The notes under the pieces: generated by a model
What the model was told of the DNA's origin: nothing
Databases searched by the model: none
What the model saw: the letters and a program-made list of their open reading frames with translations, nothing else
Source: Streptomyces sp. S.PNR 29
GTDB taxonomy: Bacteria; Actinomycetota; Actinomycetes; Streptomycetales; Streptomycetaceae
DNA length: 64,000 bases
Assembly (NCBI RefSeq): GCF_030386795.1
Contig: NZ_JANUQM010000009.1
Location: forward strand, 185,694 to 249,693
Direction: 5' to 3'
Shown: positions 45,305 to 54,048 of the stretch, in pieces
Position numbering within the stretch: the stretch's first letter is position 1
Layout: each line of letters begins with the position of its first letter
Program-made: the position numbers and the translations under genes

Positions 45305-45327
45305 ATTCTGGGAGCCATTTGGGAGCC
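45305..45327. repeat. Tandem TGGGAGCC repeats right of the attachment site
   Basis: ATTCTGGGAGCC is followed at once by ATTTGGGAGCC, mirroring the tandem CTGGGAGAA pair left of the tRNA remnant at 45070-45089, with the same 11-bp period. They may be binding sites of a recombination protein. Confidence 0.4.
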
Positions 45328-45455
45328 GACTCCGGAATCCGGCTCCCGGCCACCTCCCCGAGCTCCTGGCGGAGGGAGCTGCCCGTCACCCCGCTTGCAC
45401 CCCTGAGGCTGCTGATCCAGCCCCCACACGATCAAGCATCCATCTCGGTGGACGC

Positions 45456-45929
45456 CTACCGCATGTTCGGGGAAAGGGCGGCCCTCAGCGTGCTCAGTGT
45501 CGCGGCGAACTGCGCCAGGGACGGTTCGGTGGTCGCCGAGCCGATCCGTCTCCGCAGCTCCGTTTCGAAGACCTCGGCCGACCCGCTCATCAAGTCCTGC
45601 CCGTCGAGGGTCAGTTCGACGATCGCCGAGCGCCGGTCGTGAGGGTGGGGGCAACGCCGGCAGTACCCGGCCGCCTCGATGCGGTCGACAACCTTGCTGG
45701 CGCCGCCTGCTGTGATCGCGAATTCCCGCGCGATGTCCTGGATCCGGCGTCCGGGGTGGTGGGTGAGGAACCGCATGACCAGGAACCAGGTGAGAGGCAG
45801 GCCGTACTCCGCGCGAAGCCGGGTATCGAGGGCGTTCCACAGCTCGGTCTCCAGCCACACCAGGTCCTGGTGCAGCCGCTCGAGGTCAACCAACGGGCAC
45901 CTTCCGCGGGAGGGGTCGAGCGCACTCAT
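45456..45929 (-). CDS. MarR-family regulator
   Basis: The 157-residue protein has the MarR winged helix: LTWFLVMRFL, IQDIAREFAITAGGASKVVDRIEAAGYCRR and the DRRSAIVELT wing. It is the second gene after the SPL-like radical SAM gene (20-bp gap, same strand) and is clearly paralogous to the MarR gene at 50939-51397. The palindrome at 46899-46921 upstream of the operon is the likely operator, allowing autoregulation. Confidence 0.9.
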   Translation of the reverse strand: MSALDPSRGRCPLVDLERLHQDLVWLETELWNALDTRLRAEYGLPLTWFLVMRFLTHHPGRRIQDIAREFAITAGGASKVVDRIEAAGYCRRCPHPHDRRSAIVELTLDGQDLMSGSAEVFETELRRRIGSATTEPSLAQFAATLSTLRAALSPNMR

Positions 45930-45948
45930 TGGTGCGGCACGTCTGCGC

Positions 45949-46845
45949 CTATGCCATGGGCCTGGCCGGCGGCCCGTAGATGTCCGGCCGGTCGTCCTTG
46001 AAGTCGTCGTGGTAGACGACCTCGTCGAAGCGCAGGCGCAGTCCGTGCTTGTCGAGCAGCGGGGTCACGATCGCGTCCAGTCGCTCGCGGTGGTCCTTGG
46101 TCCGGGCCTGGACGTATGCCTCCCGTACCTCTTCCGGCTCGCCGGCCAGGACGTCGTCCATGCGCTCGCGGATGTAGCGCTTGAGGTTGATGTGCTCCAT
46201 GTAGACCTCGCGTACACCCGCCTCGACAAGCTGTCCGAACAGGTGGTCCAGCAGTTCGGGCCGGGTGGCGAAGTGGGGCAGGAGCGGGCCGACGAAGGCG
46301 AAGACGGGTACTCCAGCCTCGCGGAGTTCGGCGAGGGTCCGCAGGCGACGGGAGGCGAGCGGGGCGCGGACCTCCAGCCAGCGGCTGACCTTGTCGTCGG
46401 TGGTGGTGACCGTCATGCCGACCTCGGCCCTCGGCAGGCTGGTGAGCAGGTCGATGTCGCGGGTGACGACGGGTGACTTGGTCAGGATCCGGACCGTGCC
46501 CGGGTAGTCGACGGCGTCCAGCTCGCGCAGGATGCCGCGGGTGAGCCGGTACTGCGTCTCGTGGCCCTGGTAGGGGTCGGTGACCGAGCTGAGCACGATG
46601 GTGCCCCGGCGCTTGTGCTCGGGCATCTTCGCCAGCTCCTTGCGGGCGAGTTCGACCGCGTTCTTCTTGACGTACAGGTAGTTGCCCCACTCCTTGACCG
46701 GCTGCCCGAACTGCCGTCCGGCGAAGCTGGCGTAGCAGTAGGCGCAGCCGAGCACGCAGCCGGTGTAGGGGTTGATGACGTAGTCGATCGACGGGATCTT
46801 CGACCGCTGGATCAGCGTCTTCGCTTCGATTTCGACCGGCTCCAT
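45949..46845 (-). CDS. SPL-family radical SAM protein
   Basis: The 298-residue protein carries the radical SAM motif in NPYTGCVLGCAYCYA and downstream VTDPYQ and ILTKSPVVTRDIDLL, as in the spore photoproduct lyase-like family (Rv2578c type) widely found in actinobacteria. The substrate is unknown; DNA repair is possible by analogy. The ATG at 46845 (MEPVEIEAK) follows a purine-rich site. It heads an operon with the MarR gene and is divergent from the VOC gene across a palindromic operator. Confidence 0.85.
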   Translation of the reverse strand: MEPVEIEAKTLIQRSKIPSIDYVINPYTGCVLGCAYCYASFAGRQFGQPVKEWGNYLYVKKNAVELARKELAKMPEHKRRGTIVLSSVTDPYQGHETQYRLTRGILRELDAVDYPGTVRILTKSPVVTRDIDLLTSLPRAEVGMTVTTTDDKVSRWLEVRAPLASRRLRTLAELREAGVPVFAFVGPLLPHFATRPELLDHLFGQLVEAGVREVYMEHINLKRYIRERMDDVLAGEPEEVREAYVQARTKDHRERLDAIVTPLLDKHGLRLRFDEVVYHDDFKDDRPDIYGPPARPMA

Positions 46846-46898
46846 GAGCTGGCTCTCCTCTCCCCGGCGGCCAACAGCGGCTCGACGCGGAACATTCA

Positions 46899-46921
46899 TC
46901 CATGGAAGTTGCTTCCATGGA
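46899..46921. promoter_or_regulatory. Perfect inverted repeat, probable MarR operator
   Basis: Ten-base arms TCCATGGAAG and CTTCCATGGA are separated by TTG in the 186-bp region between the divergent SPL-like and VOC genes. The symmetry and size fit a MarR dimer site controlling both directions. Confidence 0.75.
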
Positions 46922-47031
46922 ATGTATATGCCTAGTCTGGGCGCGGCAACTCCGGATGACGCCCGCCGACCCCGGTTGCGGCGCACGAAAGCTGCCGATA
47001 TGCCCTGCCGTCAGAGGTAAAGGAGAGTTCT

Positions 47032-47412
47032 GTGCCCGGTCCTGCCTTCAACTCCGTGGCCTGGTTCGAGATCGGCACCGGCCAGCCGGAAGAGGTCAAG
47101 CAGTTCTACGGCCAGCTGTTCGACTGGGACTTCCAGCTCAACACCAACACGCCCGGCGTGAACTACCACGCCGTCGTCGCGCCGGGTGCCCAGCAGCCCA
47201 GCGGTGGCGTGTGGGAGTCGGAGGGCAAGTTCCCCGACTACGCGATCTTCTACGTCTTCGTCCAGGACGTCGCCGCGACCGTCCAGCGCGCCGAGGAACT
47301 GGGCGGCAAGGTGCTCATGGCGCCGATCACCGACGCCGCGGGCCTCACTTTCGCCCGCCTGCAGGACAGCGCGGGCCACCACTTCGGCGTGTTCTCCGCA
47401 CCCGCCCCGTGA
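47032..47412 (+). CDS. VOC (glyoxalase/bleomycin resistance) family protein
   Basis: A 126-residue single VOC protein: FNSVAWFEIGTGQPEEVKQFYGQLFDWDF at the start and ITDAAGLTFARLQDSAGHHFGVF at the end, the beta-alpha-beta pattern with LGGKV in the middle. GTG start with AAGGAGAG upstream. It probably binds or modifies a small molecule and is controlled together with the divergent operon. Confidence 0.85.
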   Translation: MPGPAFNSVAWFEIGTGQPEEVKQFYGQLFDWDFQLNTNTPGVNYHAVVAPGAQQPSGGVWESEGKFPDYAIFYVFVQDVAATVQRAEELGGKVLMAPITDAAGLTFARLQDSAGHHFGVFSAPAP

Positions 47413-47550
47413 CACCTCGCCCGCGCGGCCTACGCACGGATCCACCGTGCGCCGCCCCCGGCGGACCGGCCCTGTGACGGATCCCGGCCGGTCCGCCGCC
47501 CACCCCGGCACCGCCAAGAACCCACGCGTCAGCAGCCGGAAGGTTCCCGA

Positions 47551-48327
47551 ATGTCCAGCGCCATCAGCGAGAAGATCCCGGTCCGTGTCTACGGCGGCCC
47601 CACCACCCTCATCGAGTACGGCGGGCTCAGGTTCGTCACCGACCCGACCTTCGACCCGCCGGGCGAGTACCCCATGCCCCTCCCCGGCGACCACAAGCTC
47701 GTCAAGACCGAGCCCGCGCCCGTCACCGCCGCCGACCTCGGCCCCGTCGACGCCATCCTGCTCTCCCACGACGAGCACGACGACAACCTCGACGACGCCG
47801 GCCGGGCGTTCCTGGCCGAGGTGCCGGTCGTCTTCACCACGGTCAGCGGCGCCGGACGCCTGGGCGGCAACGCCCGCGGCCTCGCCTTCTGGCAGACCGC
47901 CGAACTCAAGCGGCCCGACGGCGGCACCGTGACCGTCACCGGCCTGCCCGCCCGGCACGGCCCCGAGGGCTGCGAGCCGATCACCGGCGACGTCGTCGGC
48001 TTCATGCTCACCTCCGACGACCTGCCCTCGGTCTACCTCAGCGGCGACAACGCCAACCTGGAGCACGTCAAGGAGATCGCCGAGAAGTTCGCCCCGGTGG
48101 ACACCGCGGTCCTCTTCCTCGGCGGCGCCCGCATGGACTTCGCCTTCGACAACGCCCTGCTCACCCTCGACAGCGCCCTGGGCGCCGAGGCCGCCAAGCT
48201 CCTCGGCGCACGCAGGGTCGTCCCCGCTCACTACGACAGCTGGGCCCACTTCAAGGAAGGCCGCAAGGAAATCGAGGCCGCCTTCACCGAGGCCGGCCTC
48301 GCCGACCGCCTCGACTTCGCCCGATAA
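47551..48327 (+). CDS. Metallo-beta-lactamase-fold hydrolase (UlaG-like)
   Basis: A 258-residue protein with the MBL pattern: GGPTTLIEYGGLRFVTDPTFDPPG at the N-terminus, LLSHDEHDDNLDD (HxxHDDN variant of the HxHxDH metal motif), VYLSGDNAN and a late VVPAHYDSW. It belongs to the UlaG-like branch; the substrate is unknown. It follows the VOC gene by about 140 bp in the same direction. Confidence 0.85.
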   Translation: MSSAISEKIPVRVYGGPTTLIEYGGLRFVTDPTFDPPGEYPMPLPGDHKLVKTEPAPVTAADLGPVDAILLSHDEHDDNLDDAGRAFLAEVPVVFTTVSGAGRLGGNARGLAFWQTAELKRPDGGTVTVTGLPARHGPEGCEPITGDVVGFMLTSDDLPSVYLSGDNANLEHVKEIAEKFAPVDTAVLFLGGARMDFAFDNALLTLDSALGAEAAKLLGARRVVPAHYDSWAHFKEGRKEIEAAFTEAGLADRLDFAR

Positions 48328-48440
48328 GCCACCACGCAACCGGCCGCAGAGCGTCGGCAGTGGACCGCGCTCTCCCTCCATGGGGAAGCAGAACGTCCGG
48401 CTTTCCCACGGCCCGGCGCCCGACCAGGAAAGGCAGACTC

Positions 48441-48866
48441 ATGCACAGGATGACCGACGAGCAGTGGCGGGCCTTCGTCTCGCAGGGCACCCGCACCGGC
48501 AAGCTGTCGACCGTCCGGGCCGACGGCAGCCCGCACGTCACACCGGTCTGGTTCCTGCTCGACGGAGACGACGTGGTGTTCAACACCGAGAAGGACGGGG
48601 TCAAGGGCCGCAACCTGGTCCGGGACGGCCGGTTCGCGCTCTGCGTGGACGAGGACCGACCTCCGTACGCCTTCGTCCTGCTCCAGGGCAGCGCCGAGAT
48701 CTCCGAGGACCCCGACGAGACGCTGCGGTGGGCCGGGCGGCTCGGCGCCCGTTACATGGGCGAGGACCGCGCCGAGGGGTACGCCGCCCGCAACGGCGGC
48801 CCCGGCAACCTCCTCGTCCGGGCACGCATCGAGAAGGTCGTTGCGTTCGCCGGCATCGCCGACTGA
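48441..48866 (+). CDS. PPOX-class (F420/FMN-binding split-barrel) oxidoreductase
   Basis: A 141-residue split-barrel protein: GTRTGKLSTVRADGSPHVTPVWFLLDGDDVVF and GRNLVRDGRFALCVDEDRPPYAFVLLQG are diagnostic of the PPOX-class F420-dependent enzymes of actinobacteria. The ATG at 48441 has AGGAAAGG upstream. It likely reduces a small molecule; no partner F420 reductase is nearby. Confidence 0.9.
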   Translation: MHRMTDEQWRAFVSQGTRTGKLSTVRADGSPHVTPVWFLLDGDDVVFNTEKDGVKGRNLVRDGRFALCVDEDRPPYAFVLLQGSAEISEDPDETLRWAGRLGARYMGEDRAEGYAARNGGPGNLLVRARIEKVVAFAGIAD

Positions 48867-48896
48867 TCCCACGGCCGACGGCGCCGAGCACCGAGC

Positions 48897-50939
48897 TCAC
48901 CTCGCCGCCGGAGGCCACTCGGCCTGTTCCTGTGCCCGCAGCCACAGCACCAGGTGCCAGTCCTGGTCGTTGGCGAGCGGGTCGGCCGTGTGCGCGGGGC
49001 GGCCGTCGACGGTCGAGGGCAGGACGAAGGCGCAGGTGGCGGAGCCGTCCTCGCGGTAGTTGGCCATGTTGGCACGCAGGATCGCCTCGGCGAGCCGGTC
49101 GGTGCCTTCCGTGCGCAGCGTGGCCGGGAGGCGCAGGAGGGTGGTGGCGGTCAGGGTGCTCCAGTAGTGGGGGAAGACGTCTCCCCACAGGCGGTGAGCG
49201 CCGAACCAGTAGCCGTCCCAGTGGCGGATCGCTATGCCGTGCAGGCGGACGTGGGGTTGCGGGCCGCCGAAGGCCAGCAGCCACGGCAGCCGTTCGGCCA
49301 CCGCGTCGTGGAAGGCGGGGTCCCCGGTCAGGGTGTGGGCGTCGACGAGGAGATCCAGCAGGGGAGCCACGATGGACTGCTCGTAGGCCACCTCGTGGGC
49401 GGGCAGTCGCCTGCCCATGCGGGCGAACTGCCGCGCACTGTCGACCAGTTGGTCTCGTAGTCTCTTGGTGCGGTCTTCCTGCCCGGTGGTGTCCAGGCTG
49501 TCGCAGACGGCCAGCGTCGTCGGGGACAGGCAGATGGACAGGTGCGTGGCACCGCCGAGTTCGAAGCCGCGCTCGATGATGCGGGCGGCGAGGTCGAGGT
49601 CCTCCGGCCGGCCGTGGGCGCGGTGCCGGTCGTGGAAGAAGTGGGCCAGCCAAGGGGTGTCGTACAGCCGGGGCCCCGTGTGCCAGTTCTGGGAGCCGCG
49701 GCGTGGGGCGGCGGTCTCGTCCAGCAGATGGCTGCGGGCGAAGCGGGCCCAGCCGTCCAGCAGGGGTTCGGTCTCCTCCGGGTCGGCCAGGCCACGGGCG
49801 GCGGCGGCCTGGAGCAGCAGCGGCATGGCGATCCGCTCGGAGCCGTCCGTCCAGTCCGACCAGCCGTTGGTCGACTGGGTGAGACCGGTCCGGGTGTCCA
49901 CCGGCACGAAGGCGTGGGCGAGCAGGCCGGGCCGTTCGCGGGCCCGCTGATGGCGGGTTATGTAGGCCGCCCGGCGTCGTACGACCTCCTCCAGCGGCAG
50001 GTGGAACAGGACCTCGGTACGGGCCCCGTCACCGAGGTCGAGCGTGTACGTGCCGTGCCGGGAAGCTGTGACCTGGTGGCGGCCGTCCGTATCGCGCTCC
50101 ACCGTCACCCCGGGATCCGGGCTGCTCACCGAGGACGCGTCGACGGTGATCGGCTGCCCGGTCTCGGCGGCGTAGGCCGAGAAGACGGCCGGCGGCCTGG
50201 TCGCGGCGGTGAAGTCCGCGACCGCCCCGTACCAGCCCAGCTCCCATGCCACGGTCGCCGACTCCTCCGGCGCCAGACGCAGCACCGGCTGACCGCCGAA
50301 CGCCTCCGGATTGCGGGCCTGGTCGGTGACCAGCAGCACCAGGTGACCGCGTGCGTCGGACAGCGAGTTCTGGTTGCGCGACTCGACCGCGTACGCCCGT
50401 AGCGCCCCCTCCCGCATGATCAGCCCCAGGCACCGCCCCTCCCCCGACATCGGCTGCGCCAGCACCCACGCCCAGGTCCCGCCGGTGAACACGTGCGCAT
50501 GCACCGCCCGGTCGAGGGAGCGCTCCGCGCCGTCGTACAGGTCGGCGAACGGCGTCTGGATGCCCAGACCGGTGATCGTGAGCGCCTCCTGGCCGGTGTT
50601 GACGACCGAGTACCGCTCGTGCAGCAGGCCGCCGTGTACGGAGCGCCGTACCTTCACGCGGACCCCGGGCAGAGGCGTGTGCACGGCCTCGATCGCCCCG
50701 TCCGCCATCCGCAGTTCGGCGGGTGTGTGCCAGCGGGCGCCGCCCCGGTCCGTGACCAGGTGTCCCGAACCCCACTGGTGCTCGACCGAGTGCCACGCGG
50801 TGGCGCCGGGATCCAGCAGGAACCGGCGGTCCCGGTTCTGCTCGTCGACGAATTGCAGGGGGGCGCCGGTGACAGCATCGAGGACGACGTGACCCGAACC
50901 GAAGGCGAGGACCTCCGGAACGGCAACACCCCGTACCAC
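48897..50939 (-). CDS. Six-hairpin glycosidase-like protein
   Basis: A 680-residue protein with an N-terminal beta-sandwich region (about 1-320, with GLLHERYSVVNTGQEALTI) and an alpha/alpha-barrel part (about 340-670, with STNGWSDWTDGSERIAMPLL, RRGSQNWHTGPRLYDTPWLAHFF and HRLWGDVFPHYWSTL). No signal peptide, so it is probably intracellular. The closest description is a six-hairpin glycosidase or glycoside hydrolase-like protein; the substrate is unknown. Its GTG overlaps the stop of the MarR gene by one base, so it is the second gene of that operon. Confidence 0.65.
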   Translation of the reverse strand: MVRGVAVPEVLAFGSGHVVLDAVTGAPLQFVDEQNRDRRFLLDPGATAWHSVEHQWGSGHLVTDRGGARWHTPAELRMADGAIEAVHTPLPGVRVKVRRSVHGGLLHERYSVVNTGQEALTITGLGIQTPFADLYDGAERSLDRAVHAHVFTGGTWAWVLAQPMSGEGRCLGLIMREGALRAYAVESRNQNSLSDARGHLVLLVTDQARNPEAFGGQPVLRLAPEESATVAWELGWYGAVADFTAATRPPAVFSAYAAETGQPITVDASSVSSPDPGVTVERDTDGRHQVTASRHGTYTLDLGDGARTEVLFHLPLEEVVRRRAAYITRHQRARERPGLLAHAFVPVDTRTGLTQSTNGWSDWTDGSERIAMPLLLQAAAARGLADPEETEPLLDGWARFARSHLLDETAAPRRGSQNWHTGPRLYDTPWLAHFFHDRHRAHGRPEDLDLAARIIERGFELGGATHLSICLSPTTLAVCDSLDTTGQEDRTKRLRDQLVDSARQFARMGRRLPAHEVAYEQSIVAPLLDLLVDAHTLTGDPAFHDAVAERLPWLLAFGGPQPHVRLHGIAIRHWDGYWFGAHRLWGDVFPHYWSTLTATTLLRLPATLRTEGTDRLAEAILRANMANYREDGSATCAFVLPSTVDGRPAHTADPLANDQDWHLVLWLRAQEQAEWPPAAR

Positions 50940-51397
50940 TACGCCGACTCCTGACGTGCACTCACCGCACGCCCGGCCGCCCGTAGCGCGCTCAGCGTGG
51001 CGGCGAACGTCTCCAAATCCTGCTCAGGGAGCACGGAACCGATCCGTGTGACGAGCTCGGCCTCGAAGACCTCCATGGCTCTGTCCACCAGGCGACGTCC
51101 CTCGGGCGTGAGCTCGATGAGCGACGAGCGCCGGTCGTTCGGATTGGCGCGCCGCCGGCAGTAACCGGCGGCCTCGATACGGTCGACCACCTTGCTGGTG
51201 CCGCCGACCGTGATCCCGAACTCCTCCGCCACGTCCTGGATCCGGCACGCCGAGCGCCGCGCCAGCAGTTGCATCACCTCGAACCACGTGAGCTGGAGGT
51301 CGCATTCGGCACGCAGCCGCGCGTCGACGGCGTTCCACAGCTCGATCTCCAACTGCACCAGGTCGTGGAACACCAGCTTCAGATCCACCACAGTCAT
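50939..51397 (-). CDS. MarR-family regulator, paralogue of the one at 45.5 kb
   Basis: The 152-residue protein aligns along its whole length with the MarR protein at 45456-45929 (IQDVAEEFGITVGGTSKVVDRIEAAGYCRR against IQDIAREFAITAGGASKVVDRIEAAGYCRR). It is the first gene of an operon with the glycosidase-like gene. A CCAA-CGAA-TTGG inverted repeat (51416-51427) lies just upstream and may be its operator. Confidence 0.9.
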   Translation of the reverse strand: MTVVDLKLVFHDLVQLEIELWNAVDARLRAECDLQLTWFEVMQLLARRSACRIQDVAEEFGITVGGTSKVVDRIEAAGYCRRRANPNDRRSSLIELTPEGRRLVDRAMEVFEAELVTRIGSVLPEQDLETFAATLSALRAAGRAVSARQESA

Positions 51398-51482
51398 CTT
51401 CCACAGAACATTCTTCCAACGAATTGGTTAATGATATCCATGGACCGATCGTGTCTGTGGGATGACTGCCGGTTCAGGGCCT

Positions 51483-52245
51483 TCAAGCCAGCCCGTGCTG
51501 CTTCGCGTACGCGTTCGCCACGTCCTGCGGGTCCTTCTTGTCCTTGTCCACCTGTCGGTTCAGCTCGGTCAGCTGGGCGGTGGTCAGGGCGTTGCCGAGG
51601 CGGGCGAGGGCCTTGCGGACCGTGGAGTCGGCCTTGCGGTCGGCGATGAGGGGGACGACGTGCTGGCCGGGGATGAGGTTCTTGGGGTCGGTCAGGACCA
51701 CCCAGTGGTTGGCCTGGATGTCGGTGTCCGTGGTGAACAGGTTGGCCACGTCGACATCGCCCTTCTTCAGGGCACCCTTGACCAGCGGTCCGGAGGAGTC
51801 GAGGGACTTGAACTCCTTGAACTCCACGCCGTAGACCGCCTTGAGGCCCACGACGCCGACCTCCCGCTTCTTCACCTCGGGTGCGGCGCCGAGGACGAGC
51901 TTGCCGTTCTGCTTCTTCAGATCGGCCAGTGAGGTCAGGCCGTACTTCTCGGCCGTCTCCCGGTGACGACGAAGGCGTCCGAGTCCTCGGCCATGCCGTA
52001 CGGCAGTACCTGGAGGCCGTTGGGCAGCGCGATGGTGAGGGCGTTCTTCACGCCGGCCGCGTCCAGCACGGCGGCGTAGAGGTAACCGAGCACCTGGTTC
52101 TCAGTGAAGTTGGCGGTGCCGATGGTGATTCGGTGGGTGAGGCGCACTGGACGAGGTGGCCGCCGGTACGGAAGATCGCGATCTGGTCGCCCAGCCGTAC
52201 GGCCTCGTCGATGTCGTGGGTGACGAAGACGATGGTCTTGCTCAG
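51483..52245 (-). pseudogene. Remnant of an osmoprotectant (ProV/OpuC-type) ABC transporter
   Basis: The right part (52141-52245) reads SKTIVFVTHDIDEAVRLGDQ, the C-terminal H-loop region of a glycine-betaine ABC ATPase. The frame then changes to ITIGTANFTENQVLGYLYAAVLD (the substrate-binding protein start), jumps over an internal deletion to ALPNGLQVLPYGMAEDSDAFVV, shifts frame near 51955, and continues as the C-terminal half of the binding protein to GNALTTAQLTELNRQVDKD and the stop at 51483. The permease and most of the ATPase are absent. At least two deletions and one frameshift make it non-functional. Confidence 0.85.
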
Positions 52246-52639
52246 GGGTCCTCGGCCGAACTCACCGGCGGGCAGGCGGAGAAGCTGGCTGCTGTGCCCG
52301 GTGTGGTGTCGCTGAGCCGAAGTATGGTCCACCGGGCCGCCGACGCCCGGGGCGGCGCCGTACCGCCCGATGCCCGGCAGACTGCTTCGGCGCGGCCGGC
52401 CGGGGCTGCCGCCCCGGCCACGAGCACCGCGAAAGGCCGCTCCGGCACGCGCGGCGCATCCCCGACCGCCCCCGCTGCCCGACGTCCCCGGTCTCCTCGG
52501 CCTAATTGGCACCGTCGCCCCGCCGCGGTGGCTGCCGGAGAAGCGGTGGGCGACGGCAAGCGTGGTGGTGGGCTCCGTGATCGATTCTCATCGACCGAGT
52601 CCGGAGTTCCGGGTCCAGTCGAGAACCGCCTGTTGGAGT
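52246..52639. other. Stretch without a supported gene
   Basis: About 390 bp between the ABC remnant and the HxlR control region. Frames are Arg/Pro/Ala-rich without motifs. It probably represents degraded coding DNA from the deletion events on its left. Confidence 0.45.
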
Positions 52640-52686
52640 CCTATACTCACAATGGGTAACTAGTCGCCTGAACGTAACCAATGAGG
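52640..52686. promoter_or_regulatory. HxlR-linked control region, copy 1
   Basis: A 47-bp block immediately before the hxlR-type gene matches 55006-55052 at 42 of 47 positions. It contains TATACTCAC and two direct GTAAC units 20 bp apart (52656 and 52674), a likely regulator-binding arrangement overlapping the promoter. Confidence 0.65.
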
Positions 52687-52695
52687 ATGCGACGC

Positions 52696-53064
52696 ATGCC
52701 ACAGCACCCGGCCTTCGATGTCATGACGGCCACCTGCCCGTCCCGCACCTCGCTCGCCCGCATAGCCAACAAATGGACGGCGATGGTGGTCATCGCCCTC
52801 AGCGCCGGCCGCCTGCGCTTCCGCGACCTGCGCACCACCGTCGACGGCATCAGCGCCAAGGTCCTCACCGAGACACTCCGGGACCTAGAACGCGACGGAC
52901 TCGTCACCCGGCACGTGTACGCCGAGGTCCCACCCAGGGTGGAATACGAGCTGACCCCACTGGGGCGCACCCTGCACGCCCCGCTTCAGGCACTCGGCCT
53001 CTGGGCCGAGGAGCACATCACCGAAGTGCTCGCGGCGCGCGAGAGCTACGACGCCCACCAGTGA
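52696..53064 (+). CDS. HxlR-family regulator
   Basis: A 122-residue protein with the HxlR winged helix: IANKWTAMVVIALSAGRLRFRDLRTTVDGISAKVLTETLRDLERDGLV and PRVEYELTPLGRTL, plus a Cys in TATCPSRTS near the N-terminus, often redox- or ligand-sensing in this family. Three in-frame ATGs exist; 52696 has GAGGAT at the right distance. It is expected to bind the 47-bp region just upstream and the matching copy at 55 kb, linking it to the SnoaL genes. Confidence 0.85.
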   Translation: MPQHPAFDVMTATCPSRTSLARIANKWTAMVVIALSAGRLRFRDLRTTVDGISAKVLTETLRDLERDGLVTRHVYAEVPPRVEYELTPLGRTLHAPLQALGLWAEEHITEVLAARESYDAHQ

Positions 53065-53069
53065 TTCCT

Positions 53070-53089
53070 CCCCGGCGTGAACGCCGGGG
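53070..53089. terminator. Short perfect hairpin between convergent units
   Basis: Arms CCCCGGCGT and ACGCCGGGG are joined by GA. It follows the hxlR stop by five bases and can terminate from both sides. The extended sequence to 53107 resembles the conserved right end of IS200/IS605-group TnpB elements of Streptomyces, so it may be a transposon end remnant. Confidence 0.6.
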
Positions 53090-53113
53090 CGTCCTCGCCG
53101 GAATCAGGTGAAG

Positions 53114-53750
53114 TCAGCACACGACGTCGTTGCGCTGCGTCCTGGAGATGACGGTCCGCGCGACCCTGGCGGGGTCGCGGTACTTCCAGTCCTCGGTGTC
53201 CATGTCCCACAGCACGGGCGAGAGGGTCGTCGCGCTCCGGACGACCCGGTTGATGGCGCCGTAGGGCGGTCGGAAGACGGTCGGGGCCTTGCCGGTGGCG
53301 GCCATGATGGCCGCGCTGGTGCGGTTGATCTGGGAGGCGATCTGCTGCGGGGTGAGCCGGGTGAGGTCGGGGTGGTTCCAGGAGTGGTTGCCGACCTCAT
53401 GGCCTGCCTTCGCCGCGGCACGGACGATGTCGGGGTTGACCTTCTTGCAGTCGGTGTCGTCGTCGCCGGAGACGGTGTGGGTGGGGACGGGCGTGCTGGG
53501 GGTGTGGGTCGCGCCCAGGTCGAGCGGGCCGCTGGGGTTCATCGTCTGCCGTTGGGCGCGCTGTCCGAACGCGGACAGCCATGGAGTGATCGTCTCCTTG
53601 GAGAGCGCCACCCTGTAGGAACCGGAGGCGGGCACACCCACATCACCGCGGTCGAATTCCACCCTCAACCCGCCGTCGGCGGTGAAAGCCATGCCTTCCA
53701 GGACGGCGGTGCGCTGCTGCGGGTCGGAGAAGGTGCTGGCCAGGGTGGCG
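53114..53750 (-). pseudogene. Polysaccharide deacetylase remnant
   Basis: The minus strand encodes an N-terminal non-catalytic region (MAFTADGGLRVEFDRGDVG...SKETITPWLSAFG), a linker, and a NodB-domain part: AGHEVGNHSWNHPDLTRL, FRPPYGAINR and WDMDTEDWKYRDP. The catalytic TFDDGP block that should precede NPDIVRAA is missing (the join is at DCKKVNPD), and the protein stops in RNDVVC where the VVLLHDI segment is expected. The gene is thus internally deleted and 3' truncated. Confidence 0.75.
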
Positions 53751-53764
53751 ACATCCACCCCCTC

Positions 53765-53962
53765 CCGGCCCTCGGGCACGTCGCCCTCGGCTACGGCATC
53801 CACCAGTGCCTCGGCCAGAACCTCGGCCGGGGGGTGGAACTCCGGACCGCACTCCCCGCGCTGCTGCGCCGGCTGCCGGGGCTCCGCCTCGCGGTACCGG
53901 CGGAAGAGCTGAAGTTCCGCCCGGGCGGTATGGTCCCGCGGGAACTGCCGGTCACCTGGTAA
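53765..53962 (+). pseudogene. Cytochrome P450 C-terminal fragment
   Basis: A plus-strand frame reads GHVALGYGIHQCLGQNL, the heme-cysteine loop (usual F replaced by L), then ELRTALPALLRRLPGLRLAVP and the usual end FRPGGMVPRELPVTW with a stop at 53962. Nothing upstream encodes the rest of a P450, so only the last ~65 codons remain. It abuts the deacetylase remnant on the opposite strand. Confidence 0.75.
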
Positions 53963-54048
53963 CACGCACGGCGCGCCGTCCGGCACAGCACTTCCGTGCC
54001 GGACGGCTTCCGCCTGCAAGACCGTAGACCGGTGGTCCGGTGGACTGC

